Shown in pieces: positions 43,122-52,417 of a DNA stretch of 64,000 nucleotides. The position numbers and the translations under genes are program-made. How positions within the stretch are numbered: position 1 is the stretch's first letter; every line of letters begins with the position of its first letter. This stretch comes from Opacimonas sp014872805. GTDB lineage: Bacteria > Pseudomonadota > Gammaproteobacteria > Enterobacterales > Alteromonadaceae. The notes below the pieces were generated by a model, which saw nothing but the letters and a program-made list of their open reading frames with translations, did no database searches and had not been told where the DNA came from. The stretch is taken from assembly GCA_014872805.1 (NCBI GenBank), contig WKFN01000005.1, positions 77,317 to 141,316 on the forward strand, given 5' to 3'.

Positions 43122-43146
43122 GGTATGAGTGGTTCAAGTCATTCGA

Positions 43147-45975
43147 CTAGTCAACATTTGCTGGTCTAGTCATTGGAGCTTGCGCGCGATTCACGACAGA
43201 GGCAATTGCTGCTTGGCGTGCAGTGCGAGCAATTGTTGGACGAGAGGCATCATTTAATACGTTGATAACGATATCGCCAAACTCACTTTCTAACGCTTTC
43301 GGTAAAGCAGTAGGATGTGATGCTCGAGCTTTACTTGGTAATGCAGCTTGTTTAGTCGGTTCTGCATCCGCTACCGAGACTGGTTCAGCATCCACTAGGG
43401 GTTGAATATCAACACCCGGCTCAGTGACTGTCTCAGTGACGACCATCTCGCTTTCAGCGACCGTTTGAGTGGCACTTGCCGTTTCCACTGCTTGGGCAAC
43501 TTCTGCCGAGGTCGACGGTTCAGCTTGCTCTGTAAATTCGGCCATCACAGTCACTTCTTCGTTTTGTTCACTGACGACTGGCTCAACAACTTCTGATTCA
43601 ACCGCATCGTCCAGTGGCAGTTCTGCTTGCGCCTGTTCTTGTTTGCGTTTTTGCCCCGCTGCGCGTGTATGACGTGGTGAGCGGCGAGAGCGAGTACGAC
43701 GCTCTTTGTTTTCAGAGGATTCATTCTCAGTGTTTTCAGAGGTATGCTCTGACATCGACTCCGTTGCAACCACTGAATCAGTGACTGTATTAGGTTGCTC
43801 TGTAGCGATATCCGGCGCTGAAGGTATTTTAACAGATACTTGAGTAGACTCAGATACGTTAGGAGTCTCTGTAACGCTTTCTTGCACACCCCCTGAGGAA
43901 TCTAGTGCAACATTAGTTTCGGCATCAACTGGCGCTACACGAACCGATCTGCGATTATCGCGACGCTTGCGACGTTCACGCGGTGGCTTGCTGACTGTCT
44001 CCGCTTCAGCAACTTCACTGGCTGAACGTTTTGTCTCATTGCGCTCTGGTTTTGCTTTGCGGTCTTTTTTGTCATGCTGTTCGTTGCGTTGGCTACGCGC
44101 AGTACGACGTGATTTAGACTTGCGTTCTTTATCTCCACGATCCCCACGCTCATCCTCATCGCTCTTGTCAGGGCGTTTGCTTTGCGTGCGCGCTTGACCA
44201 TTACGTCCGTTGCGCGCTTGATTGCGACGGTTGGTATTGCGACGTTGATTCTGGTTACGGCCACGACCTTTGCCTTTCTTGGCAGGAGCTGGTTTCGGCG
44301 CGAACAAAGCAGTTAACCAAGCAATAAATTGAGTAAATATGCTTGGAGTGCTCTCAACTTTTGGCGCGGGTGCTTGTGGTGGCGCAGCCATACCTTGCAA
44401 AGCGGGTTCTTCACGTTTAACTGGAGCGGCTGCCGCAGCAGACTCTTGTTTTGCTTCAACCGATTCGGTTAATTCAAGTTTGTAACTGATGTCAGTTAAT
44501 GCATCTTCTGAACGACGACGATTGATCTCGAAGTGCGGAGTGGTCAAGTTCACATTTGGCAGTACCAAGATTTGAACTTTATTACGCTCTTCTAGTTGAC
44601 GTACGGCTTTACGTTTTTCATTTAAAATATACGTTGCAACATCGACCGGTAATTGCGCTTCAACTTGCGCCGTGTTGTCCTTGATGCATTCTTCTTCAAT
44701 GATGCGCAAAACGGAAAGCGCTAATGACTCTGTACCTCGAATCGTACCAAGACCAGTACAACGAGGGCAAACATTATGCGCCGACTCACCTAATGATGGA
44801 CGCAAGCGTTGACGTGACATCTCCAATAAGCCAAAACGTGAAATACGGCTTAACTGCACACGCGCGCGGTCACCACTGACTGAGTCTTTCATGCGATTTT
44901 CGACTTCACGCTGATGCTTATTCACAGACATGTCAATGAAGTCAATCACCACAAGGCCACCCAAATCACGTAGGCGCAGTTGTCTAGCGATCTCTTCAGC
45001 GGCTTCTAAGTTGGTATTAAACGCTGTTTCTTCGATATCGCCACCTTTGGTCGCCCGAGCCGAGTTAATATCGATTGAGGTTAACGCTTCTGTTGGATCA
45101 ATAACGATAGACCCACCAGAGGGTAGACGTACTTCGCGTTGGAAAGCTGATTCGATTTGGCTTTCAATTTGGTAGTGGCTAAATAATGGCACTTCACCAG
45201 TGTATAGTTTTACGCGATTAGCAAAATCAGGACGCACCAATTTTATATGCTGTAAGGCCTTCTCGAAGACAGACTTCTTATCGATGACGATCTCACCTAC
45301 ATCACGGCGCAAATAATCGCGAATAGCCCGCACAATGACGTTTGATTCTTGGTGAATCAAAAATGGTGCAGGGCGGTCTTGAGCAACATCAGAAATTGCC
45401 TGCCAATGGGTTAATAATACCTTGAGATCCCATGCCAATTCTTCAGCTGATTTACCCACACCTGCAGTGCGGACAATCAGTCCCATACCTTTGGGTAGGT
45501 CAAGTTGGTCCAAGGCAGCTTTTAAGTCCGAACGCTCATCGCCTTCAATACGACGAGAGATACCCCCCGCACGTGGGTTATTAGGCATCAGGACTAAATA
45601 CGAGCCAGCTAAACTAATGAACGTAGTCAGAGCTGCGCCTTTCTGGCCACGCTCTTCTTTGTCGATTTGAATAATGACTTCTTGGCCCTCTTTGACGGCA
45701 TCCTTGATGTTTGGACGTCCTTCAAATGTGTAGTTATCTGGGAAGTAATTTCTCGCGATTTCTTTGAGTGGTAAAAATCCGTGACGCTCAGCGCCATAAT
45801 CAACGAACGCGGCTTCTAGGCTAGGTTCTACGCGAGTGATGGTGCCTTTGTAGATATTGGCTTTTTTTTGTTCATGGCCAGGGCTTTCGATGTCTAAATC
45901 ATATAGCTTTTGACCGTCAACAAGTGCAACACGCAGTTCTTCTTGCTGCGTGGCATTGATGAGCATTCTTTTCAT
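43147..45975 (-). CDS. rne: Ribonuclease E
   Basis: A 942-residue endoribonuclease, the core of the RNA degradosome. The catalytic half holds the S1 domain (about 37-120), RNase H-like and DNase-I-like parts with catalytic Asp in SIDINSARAT and VVIDFIDM, and the Zn-link Cys pair CPRCTGLG. The C-terminal half past 520 is low-complexity: an amphipathic membrane anchor (IFTQFIAWLTALFAP), an Arg-rich RNA-binding part (KGRGRNQNQRRNTNRRN), then an acidic Glu/Val-rich tail. The tail differs strongly among species, so it has no readable degradosome partner sites. It has a long leader (see upstream entry), as known for self-regulated rne genes. Confidence 0.95.
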   Translation of the reverse strand: MKRMLINATQQEELRVALVDGQKLYDLDIESPGHEQKKANIYKGTITRVEPSLEAAFVDYGAERHGFLPLKEIARNYFPDNYTFEGRPNIKDAVKEGQEVIIQIDKEERGQKGAALTTFISLAGSYLVLMPNNPRAGGISRRIEGDERSDLKAALDQLDLPKGMGLIVRTAGVGKSAEELAWDLKVLLTHWQAISDVAQDRPAPFLIHQESNVIVRAIRDYLRRDVGEIVIDKKSVFEKALQHIKLVRPDFANRVKLYTGEVPLFSHYQIESQIESAFQREVRLPSGGSIVIDPTEALTSIDINSARATKGGDIEETAFNTNLEAAEEIARQLRLRDLGGLVVIDFIDMSVNKHQREVENRMKDSVSGDRARVQLSRISRFGLLEMSRQRLRPSLGESAHNVCPRCTGLGTIRGTESLALSVLRIIEEECIKDNTAQVEAQLPVDVATYILNEKRKAVRQLEERNKVQILVLPNVNLTTPHFEINRRRSEDALTDISYKLELTESVEAKQESAAAAAPVKREEPALQGMAAPPQAPAPKVESTPSIFTQFIAWLTALFAPKPAPAKKGKGRGRNQNQRRNTNRRNQARNGRNGQARTQSKRPDKSDEDERGDRGDKERKSKSRRTARSQRNEQHDKKDRKAKPERNETKRSASEVAEAETVSKPPRERRKRRDNRRSVRVAPVDAETNVALDSSGGVQESVTETPNVSESTQVSVKIPSAPDIATEQPNTVTDSVVATESMSEHTSENTENESSENKERRTRSRRSPRHTRAAGQKRKQEQAQAELPLDDAVESEVVEPVVSEQNEEVTVMAEFTEQAEPSTSAEVAQAVETASATQTVAESEMVVTETVTEPGVDIQPLVDAEPVSVADAEPTKQAALPSKARASHPTALPKALESEFGDIVINVLNDASRPTIARTARQAAIASVVNRAQAPMTRPANVD

Positions 45976-46425
45976 ATTGTCATATTCTCAATTACGCTGA
46001 CGCATGAGAACTAGGGCAGGGCTGTGTCCACACTTATAGTGGTCTGTTCAGACAAAGATATATACACCATGTTCTCAACATGGCTTTGATCCGCTAATTT
46101 GTGCATAGCGGGAATAAATTATCTCGTTTTTCTCTTTTAGGTATCTACATCAACCTAAAATTGCTCTAATTCTGATTAGTTTGCATCAGCAAAGGTCTTA
46201 ATAAAAAATGCACAAACGCATACGGAGTTAATTCTCTATGCGTTGTGACAACGTGTCATGCTTTGTAAATGCCGTGTGTTCGATGGCTTGCTTGGTGCAT
46301 GACGTGCGGTTTGTATTCAGTTAGGAGTGTTCGCATTATGGCGAGAGACACTTGCTTGTGTAGCTTAGTACCAAAAAATACAACTTCGCTAAGAGTATTA
46401 TCGCTTGTATTTGGAATTACTGCAA
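45976..46425 (-). promoter_or_regulatory. rne promoter and long 5' leader
   Basis: On the minus strand TTGCAG (46425-46420), a 17-bp spacer and GATAAT (46402-46397) make a good sigma-70 promoter. Transcription would begin near 46390, giving a leader of about 415 nt before the rne start codon. E. coli rne has a leader of about 361 nt that lets RNase E cut its own mRNA, so the same control is likely (inference). No gene was found in this stretch. The promoter also overlaps the TTG that would open a longer rluC reading frame. Confidence 0.65.
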
Positions 46426-46470
46426 CAAAATTTCATGCATGGTCATGAGCTTATTGATATAATCCGCACC

Positions 46471-47436
46471 ATGAATCAAGAATCATCTCCCCAAGTCCGC
46501 TTTGTTAACATTGACAATGATATGTCAGGGCAACGCATTGACAATTTTTTGCTCACTTATCTTAAAGGTGTACCTAAAAGTTTGGTTTATCGCTTGTTGC
46601 GCAAAGGCGAAATCAGAGTGAACAAAAAGCGCATTAAGGCTGAATATAAATTACAGCCTTCTGACATCATTCGAATTGCCCCAATTAAAATTGAACAGAA
46701 ACATACGGATCAACTCAATCCTAAACTGGATAAAATCGCATCATTAGAACAGGCAATTTTGTTTGAAGATGATCGAGTGTTAGCGATAAATAAGCCCTCT
46801 GGTCTTGCCGTGCATGGTGGCAGTGGGCTTAGTTTTGGGATGATTGAAGGGCTTAGAGCGTTGCGTCCACAGCAAGATTTTTTGGAGTTAGTGCATCGCC
46901 TTGACCGCGATACATCCGGCGTGATTTTGGTCGCTAAGCGCCGTTCAGCTTTGCGCAGTTTGCACGAGCAGTTACGGGAAAAACAAATGCAAAAGCGTTA
47001 CCATGCGATTGTCCACGGACATTGGCCAGAACATCGGCATAAGGTTAAGGCGCCTTTGTACAAGAATACTTTACAATCAGGAGAACGGGTTGTGGTCGTA
47101 AGGGAAGATGGCAAACCCAGCGAAACACGCTATCGTGTATTACAGACGTTTTGCGATGCCACGCTTATTGAAGCTTCACCTATTACTGGACGTACCCATC
47201 AGATCAGAGTGCATTGTCAAAGTGCAGGGCATGCCATTATTGGCGATGTAAAATACTGTGATTCTGAGATCAATAATCAATATGCACAAAATGGCTTTTC
47301 CCGACTGGCTTTGCATGCGGCTACGCTGTCTTTTATGCATCCAACAACCAAAGAGCCTATGCGAATTATGGCTAAATACGACAAACCGTTTAAATATGTG
47401 ATCCAACAACTTGAAGCGGCGTCAACTCAATCATGA
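46471..47436 (+). CDS. rluC: 23S rRNA pseudouridine synthase RluC
   Basis: A 321-residue synthase that makes pseudouridine at positions 955, 2504 and 2580 of 23S rRNA (E. coli numbering). An S4 RNA-binding domain (residues about 10-70, RIDNFLLTYLKGVPKSLVYRLLRKGEIRVN) leads to the catalytic domain with Asp in HRLDRDTSGVILVAK near 140. The start at ATG 46471 follows the family, whereas the longer frame begins with a TTG inside the rne promoter. A TATAAT at 46458-46463 ends only 8 bp before the ATG, so the message may be nearly leaderless. It diverges from rne, as in E. coli, and overlaps the next gene by 4 bp (ATGA). Confidence 0.92.
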   Translation: MNQESSPQVRFVNIDNDMSGQRIDNFLLTYLKGVPKSLVYRLLRKGEIRVNKKRIKAEYKLQPSDIIRIAPIKIEQKHTDQLNPKLDKIASLEQAILFEDDRVLAINKPSGLAVHGGSGLSFGMIEGLRALRPQQDFLELVHRLDRDTSGVILVAKRRSALRSLHEQLREKQMQKRYHAIVHGHWPEHRHKVKAPLYKNTLQSGERVVVVREDGKPSETRYRVLQTFCDATLIEASPITGRTHQIRVHCQSAGHAIIGDVKYCDSEINNQYAQNGFSRLALHAATLSFMHPTTKEPMRIMAKYDKPFKYVIQQLEAASTQS

Positions 47437-48077
47437 AGCAACAGTACAAGTGCATTATTTTTGACTGGGATGGCACGTTGATGGATTCTGCTGATAAAAT
47501 CGTTAACACCATGCAAGAAGCGGCGAGGCGTTCGGATTTGGCTGTGCCTTCTGCGCCTTCCGTTCATCAGATTATCGGGATCAGCTTAACTCCTGCAATC
47601 GCACGTTTATTCGGTCTCTCTTGTCCAGTCAAAACACAAGAAGTTGTCGAGCATTATAAGACAGTTTTTGTGTCACATGACCAAACGCCTTGCCCGTTAT
47701 TTTTAGGTACCGAGCAGTTATTAGAAAACTTAACTGACAAATATTGCTTGGCAGTTGCTACTGGTAAAGCGCGAAGGGGGTTGGAGCGTGCTTGGCAGCA
47801 AACTCAGACAAAAAGTTATTTTGTTGATTCATGCTGTGCCGATGAGGCTGAATCTAAGCCATCACCGGATATGCTGTTACAGATCCTAGAACGGCAAAAG
47901 CTGGCACCTGAAGAGTGTCTGATGGTGGGGGATACATCATATGATATGCAAATGGCACAAAGCATCAATATGCCAAGAATTGGGGTAAGTTACGGTGTGC
48001 ATTCGATTGGGCAACTCAACCAACACAGTCCCATTGCAATCATTGATTCCCCCATCGAGTTACTTAACTGGCTCTAA
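47433..48077 (+). CDS. HAD-family phosphatase (phosphoglycolate phosphatase-like)
   Basis: A 214-residue haloacid dehalogenase hydrolase. Motif I is FDWDGTLMDS (nucleophile Asp then acid/base Asp), the small cap follows, motif II is in VATGKAR, and motif III/IV is ESKPSPDMLLQ and MVGDTSYDMQMA. It fits the YigB/Gph-like group that removes phosphate from small sugars or nucleotides, with no exact substrate to be read. The ATG overlaps the rluC stop, so the pair is coupled. It converges with the yceF gene with an 18-bp overlap. Confidence 0.85.
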   Translation: MKQQYKCIIFDWDGTLMDSADKIVNTMQEAARRSDLAVPSAPSVHQIIGISLTPAIARLFGLSCPVKTQEVVEHYKTVFVSHDQTPCPLFLGTEQLLENLTDKYCLAVATGKARRGLERAWQQTQTKSYFVDSCCADEAESKPSPDMLLQILERQKLAPEECLMVGDTSYDMQMAQSINMPRIGVSYGVHSIGQLNQHSPIAIIDSPIELLNWL

Positions 48078-48650
48078 TACATCCACACCGAGTTCGAAAA
48101 GGATAGCGGTCAACTCAATCAGCGGTAACCCGACCAGCGTGTTTGTATCGCGACCGTTCAAAAATTTGAATAAAGCGATACCTAATCCTTCTGATTTAAA
48201 ACTACCCGCACAATCAAACGGTTGCTCTCGGTCGACATACCCCTCAATCTGCTCTTGAGTCAAATCGCGAAAGCCAACAATAAATGGCTCGACAATGGTT
48301 TTTTCAAATTCTTGTTCGGGCAAAAGCACACATAAAGAGGTGTAAAATGTTACCGTTTGTCCGCTGCATTGTCTTAATTGGGCAATAGCATTGTCGCGAT
48401 TACCGGGTTTGGTCAAAATAGTATTATCTATACAAGCAACTTGATCAGAAGCAATGGTGATGGCGTTAGGTTGCTTGGCTGCTACCTCTTTGGCTTTCGC
48501 ATTCGCTAATCGATGCACTAAAGCAGCTGGTGACTCATCTTTACCTGGCGTTTCGTCAATATCAGGGGACTCAGAATCGTAGTTGAGTCCAAGTTGGTTT
48601 AACAACGCGCGACGATATTTTGATGAGGAAGCTAATATAATCTTTTTCAT
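48060..48650 (-). CDS. yceF: Maf-type nucleotide pyrophosphatase YceF
   Basis: A 196-residue Maf/HAM1-like pyrophosphatase; the YceF branch acts on 7-methyl-GTP. The core motifs are KKIILASSSKYRRALLNQLGL (start), DESPAALVHRLANAKA and SDQVACIDNTILTKPG. The late Asp/Glu part is CAGSFKSEGLGIALFK. ATG at 48650 is chosen because the longer frame adds 25 residues not found in this family. Near yceD-rpmF-plsX, as in E. coli, where yceF also stands opposite to yceD. Confidence 0.88.
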   Translation of the reverse strand: MKKIILASSSKYRRALLNQLGLNYDSESPDIDETPGKDESPAALVHRLANAKAKEVAAKQPNAITIASDQVACIDNTILTKPGNRDNAIAQLRQCSGQTVTFYTSLCVLLPEQEFEKTIVEPFIVGFRDLTQEQIEGYVDREQPFDCAGSFKSEGLGIALFKFLNGRDTNTLVGLPLIELTAILFELGVDVLEPVK

Positions 48651-48745
48651 TGAAGGTATATCAGTAGAAAATGAGTAAAATAAACGATTAATTCCACTAT
48701 ATATCCTTTGACAGTTGTTGTGCAAATCTATAATATGCGCGCCGT

Positions 48746-49276
48746 ATGCAGAAAGTTAAATTGCCAAAATACCTTGATCCTGTCAAAGCCGCTACCAAGC
48801 GTTCTGAATATTCAGGCGTATTGATGTCTAAGGACATGCCAAGGTGGGAAGCGTCCGTCGCTTCATGTGATGAGTTTATCCAAGTGGATGTTAAGTTTGC
48901 AAAAGACGCGCAGGGTCTTACTTACTTCCAAGGCGAGCTCAGCACAGGTGCTCAACTTATCTGTCAACGTTGTAATTCAATCATGCCGCAAGCTACACAA
49001 GTGGCTTTTTGTTTCACTCCCGTGCAGGGGAATGAACTTGAGCACGATGAATTACCTGACGCTTACGAACCGGTTGCCGTCAACGAACATGGAGAAGTGG
49101 ACTTGGTGCAATTATTCGAAGACGAATTGATTATTACTTTGCCAATTGTACCTGTTCATGCAGAGGATGAGTGCAGTATTACGCAAAACGATATGACGTT
49201 TGGTCAACTTGAACCGGAACAGGAGCGTGAAAACCCATTTGCGGTTTTACAAAAACTTAAGCGAGACCAGGAGTAA
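48746..49276 (+). CDS. yceD: 23S rRNA accumulation protein YceD (DUF177)
   Basis: A 176-residue DUF177 protein, a conserved partner of rpmF needed for normal 23S rRNA amounts. The Cys-pair region (LICQRCNSIMPQA), found in many relatives, is present near residue 72. The acidic C terminus (DELPDAYEPVAVNEHGEVDLVQLFEDELIITLPIVPVH) is the conserved part of the family. First gene of the fatty-acid operon, 3 bp before rpmF. Confidence 0.92.
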   Translation: MQKVKLPKYLDPVKAATKRSEYSGVLMSKDMPRWEASVASCDEFIQVDVKFAKDAQGLTYFQGELSTGAQLICQRCNSIMPQATQVAFCFTPVQGNELEHDELPDAYEPVAVNEHGEVDLVQLFEDELIITLPIVPVHAEDECSITQNDMTFGQLEPEQERENPFAVLQKLKRDQE

Positions 49277-49279
49277 ATT

Positions 49280-49450
49280 ATGGCAGTACAGCAAAATCGT
49301 AAAACCCGCGCTAAGCGTGGCATGCGTCGTTCACATGATGCTCTCACAGGCGCAACTTTGTCTGTCGATTCTACATCAGGTGAAACGCACCGTCGTCACC
49401 ACGTGACGGCTGATGGTTTTTACAAAGGCAAAAAAGTCGTAGGCAACTAA
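49280..49450 (+). CDS. rpmF: 50S ribosomal protein L32
   Basis: A 56-residue ribosomal protein. It begins MAVQQNRKTRAKRGMRRSHD and ends in GFYKGKKVVGN, which is the L32 pattern (the zinc-free type, with no Cys pairs). GGAG precedes the ATG. It lies between yceD and plsX, the conserved position. It is short enough to be missed by size-filtered gene finding. Confidence 0.97.
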   Translation: MAVQQNRKTRAKRGMRRSHDALTGATLSVDSTSGETHRRHHVTADGFYKGKKVVGN

Positions 49451-49460
49451 GCTCGATTTT

Positions 49461-50498
49461 ATGTCAGTACTAACCATTGCGTTAGATTCAATGGGGGGAG
49501 ATCATGGTCCCCCCATTGTTATTTCTGGTGCCATAAAAGCGCTCCACCAACACTCGCATCTCTTTCTTATCTTGTGCGGCGACGCACATCTCATCAACCG
49601 TGAACTCAAAGAAGTCCAAACAGCAATTTGTCAGCGAATTAAAGTCGTGCATTGCCAAGATGTGGTTACCATGGAGGATAAACCGTCGACCGCTTTGCGT
49701 CGCAAAAAAGACTCTTCCATGCGTCGAGCGATTGAGCTAGTCGCTTCAGGTGAAGCCGATGCTTGTGTCAGTGCTGGCAATACCGGGGCTTTGTTTGCTC
49801 TTGCAGCTGTGTTGCTCAAAACATTACCCGGTATTGACCGTCCAGCACTGGTTTCGCATTTGCCTTGCCAGTCAGAGCAATCAGTATGGTTATTGGACTT
49901 GGGCGCGAATATCAGTAACTCAGACACTACCTTAGTACAAAATGCCGTCATGGGCTCAGTGCTTGCGCAAACGGTTGGTCATTTAGGTGCTAAGCGGTGT
50001 AATATTGACCCTAAAGTCGCCTTGTTGAACGTAGGCGAAGAACATACCAAAGGTCACGAAACCATTCAAAAAGCCGCTGACAGGCTGAGACAATTAAATA
50101 AAATTAATTTCATTGGTTATCTAGAAGCCAATGATATTTTTAGTGGTAAGGCTGATGTCATCGTCACTGACGGCTTTACTGGAAATGTGGCGTTAAAAGC
50201 AAGTGAAGGTATTTACACCTTTCTACGATCGGAGATATCTCGTATTACTTGCAGCAGTTTATGGATGAAATTGCTGGCTATGTTGTGTATTCCGATCCTC
50301 AAAAAACTATACAAAAAGATCAAGCCCGACCAGTATAACGGCGCGAGTTTGATAGGATTAGCAGGTATTGTGGTAAAAAGTCATGGCAACGCGAATGCAA
50401 ACGCGGTAGCTTCTGCAATAACTCAAGCAGTACATGAAGTCGAGCAAGACATTCCACACAAAATAAAAACAACAATCGCCAACATATTGCTGGAGTAA
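49461..50498 (+). CDS. plsX: Phosphate acyltransferase PlsX
   Basis: A 345-residue enzyme that turns acyl-ACP to acyl-phosphate for phospholipid synthesis. Typical parts are TIALDSMGGDHGPPIVI, EDKPSTALRRKKDSSMRRAIELV, and AGNTGALFALA, with the late DGFTGNVALKASEG and ANAVASAITQAV. Normal length (E. coli 356). It lies 10 bp after rpmF, in the conserved run to fabH. Confidence 0.95.
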   Translation: MSVLTIALDSMGGDHGPPIVISGAIKALHQHSHLFLILCGDAHLINRELKEVQTAICQRIKVVHCQDVVTMEDKPSTALRRKKDSSMRRAIELVASGEADACVSAGNTGALFALAAVLLKTLPGIDRPALVSHLPCQSEQSVWLLDLGANISNSDTTLVQNAVMGSVLAQTVGHLGAKRCNIDPKVALLNVGEEHTKGHETIQKAADRLRQLNKINFIGYLEANDIFSGKADVIVTDGFTGNVALKASEGIYTFLRSEISRITCSSLWMKLLAMLCIPILKKLYKKIKPDQYNGASLIGLAGIVVKSHGNANANAVASAITQAVHEVEQDIPHKIKTTIANILLE

Positions 50499-50507
50499 TA
50501 CCCAATT

Positions 50508-51467
50508 ATGTATTCAAAAATCATTGGCACGGGAAGCTATTTCCCCAGTGAGGTTCGCAGCAACGCCGACCTGGAACTTATGGTCGATACCTCAGATCAA
50601 TGGATCACCGATCGCACTGGTATTAAAGAACGTCGTATTATTGGGCCAGATGAGACGGCTGGCACAATGGGTGCTGAAGCGGCTCGGTCAGCCTTCGAAT
50701 ATAATCAAATTGATCCTAAATCAATGGATATGATCGTGTGTGCCACAACGTCTGGGAAGACGGCTTTGCCCAGCACGGCATGTGAAATCCAACGTATTTT
50801 AGAGTTAGATGGTATTCCTGCGTTTGATGTGGCTGCTGCGTGTGCCGGATTTTGTTATGCGCTCAGTGTTGCCGACCAATACATCAAGTCAGGTATGGCA
50901 AAGCGTATTTTGGTCATTGGCACAGACTGCTTGTCACGACTGGTCGACCCTCAAGATCGCTCAATGGTGATCTTATTCGGTGATGGCGCAGGCGCTACCA
51001 TTATTGAAGCCTCTGAAGAACCGGGGATTTTATCCACCCATATTCATGCCGCCGGTTCCTATTCGGATTTATTGTATGTAGGGAATCCGACTCGTGGTGA
51101 TGAAGCCTCCGTTCATGAGAATTGGGGGGTAATGAAAGGCAATGAAGTCTTCAAAATGGCGGTAACTAAGCTAAGTGAAGTGGTTGAGCAAACTCTTGCA
51201 GCGAATAATTTGGACAAATCCGACATTGATTGGTTAGTGCCACATCAAGCTAACTTTCGCATTATCAACGCCATTGCCAAAAAGCTGAATATGTCACTTG
51301 AACAAGTTGTTATCACGCTCGAGTATTACGGAAATACGTCGGCTGCAACCGTTCCCACTGCTTTGGATACAGCTATTCGTGATGGACGCATCCAACGTGG
51401 ACAAAACTTATTGCTTGAAGCATTTGGCGGCGGATTCGCTTGGGCTTCTGCGTTAATTAAATATTAG
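50508..51467 (+). CDS. fabH: 3-oxoacyl-ACP synthase III
   Basis: A 319-residue ketoacyl-ACP synthase that starts fatty-acid synthesis by joining acetyl-CoA with malonyl-ACP. The Cys-His-Asn triad is visible: Cys in AAACAGFCYAL near 112, His in VPHQANFRI and Asn in YYGNTSAATVP. It lies 9 bp after plsX. Same length as E. coli FabH (317). Confidence 0.97.
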   Translation: MYSKIIGTGSYFPSEVRSNADLELMVDTSDQWITDRTGIKERRIIGPDETAGTMGAEAARSAFEYNQIDPKSMDMIVCATTSGKTALPSTACEIQRILELDGIPAFDVAAACAGFCYALSVADQYIKSGMAKRILVIGTDCLSRLVDPQDRSMVILFGDGAGATIIEASEEPGILSTHIHAAGSYSDLLYVGNPTRGDEASVHENWGVMKGNEVFKMAVTKLSEVVEQTLAANNLDKSDIDWLVPHQANFRIINAIAKKLNMSLEQVVITLEYYGNTSAATVPTALDTAIRDGRIQRGQNLLLEAFGGGFAWASALIKY

Positions 51468-51483
51468 TTCGAAAGGAATTTTT

Positions 51484-52413
51484 ATGAGTCAAACCATTGC
51501 GATGGTCTTTCCTGGCCAAGGCTCTCAAGCGGTTGGTATGCTTGCAGAACTTGCCGAATACACACCTATTGTTACCGATACTTTTGCTGAGGCATCAGAT
51601 GCCCTTGGTTATGATTTGTGGCAAGTAGTGAGCACCGACCCAAACAACCAATTAAATCAAACAGAAGTCACGCAACCGGCATTATTAACCGCTTCGGTTG
51701 CGGTCTATCGAAGCTTGCAAGAATTAACTGATTTAAGCGCTCATACTTTGGCCGGTCATAGTCTGGGTGAGTATTCGGCCTTAACTTGTGCTGGCGTATT
51801 TTCGCTTGCGGATGCGGTGCAGCTCGTGCGTGCTCGTGGTCAATACATGCAAGCTGCAGTACCAGCAGGTGTAGGCGCTATGTACGCTATTATTGGTTTG
51901 GATGATGCCACGATTGAGCAAATCTGTGCGGATGTTGCGCAACAATCGGATGCAGTGGTGTCAGCTGTCAATTACAACTCCCCGGGTCAGGTGGTGATTG
52001 CCGGAAATAAAGACGCTGTTGCTCAGGCCGGTGCTTTGTGTAAAGAGGCAGGTGCTAAGCGAGCATTGCCTCTTCCTGTTTCTGTTCCTTCTCATTGTGC
52101 CCTTATGCAGCCAGCAGCAGAGCAACTTGCCATACTGCTAGACGATATTGAGATGACTAATCCGGTGCTTCCTGTGATCAATAACGTGGATGTTAAAGTG
52201 AATTTTGAAGCAGAAGCCATTCGCGATGCATTGGTACGTCAGTTGTATCGTCCAGTACAGTGGACGAAAACTGTTGAGTTGTTGTCAGCTCAAGGAATTA
52301 CTACCGTACTAGAAGTTGGCCCAGGTAAAGTATTAACGGGCTTGAATAAACGCATTGTTAAGACGTTGGACTGTAGCAGCATTAATGCTCCAGAACATTT
52401 AGAAGTAGGATAA
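51484..52413 (+). CDS. fabD: Malonyl-CoA:ACP transacylase
   Basis: A 309-residue acyltransferase that loads malonyl on acyl carrier protein. It has FPGQGSQAVGM at the N terminus, the nucleophile Ser in GHSLGEYSAL near 92, and the partner His in PVSVPSHCALM near 201. GAAAGGAA lies before the start. Between fabH and fabG, 4 bp before the latter. Confidence 0.97.
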   Translation: MSQTIAMVFPGQGSQAVGMLAELAEYTPIVTDTFAEASDALGYDLWQVVSTDPNNQLNQTEVTQPALLTASVAVYRSLQELTDLSAHTLAGHSLGEYSALTCAGVFSLADAVQLVRARGQYMQAAVPAGVGAMYAIIGLDDATIEQICADVAQQSDAVVSAVNYNSPGQVVIAGNKDAVAQAGALCKEAGAKRALPLPVSVPSHCALMQPAAEQLAILLDDIEMTNPVLPVINNVDVKVNFEAEAIRDALVRQLYRPVQWTKTVELLSAQGITTVLEVGPGKVLTGLNKRIVKTLDCSSINAPEHLEVG

Positions 52414-52417
52414 AAAT

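Noticed and set aside
43402..44264. Several long open frames opposite to the 3' half of rne
   Set aside because: They come from the low-complexity, Glu/Arg-rich codons of RNase E and have no ribosome sites or motifs.
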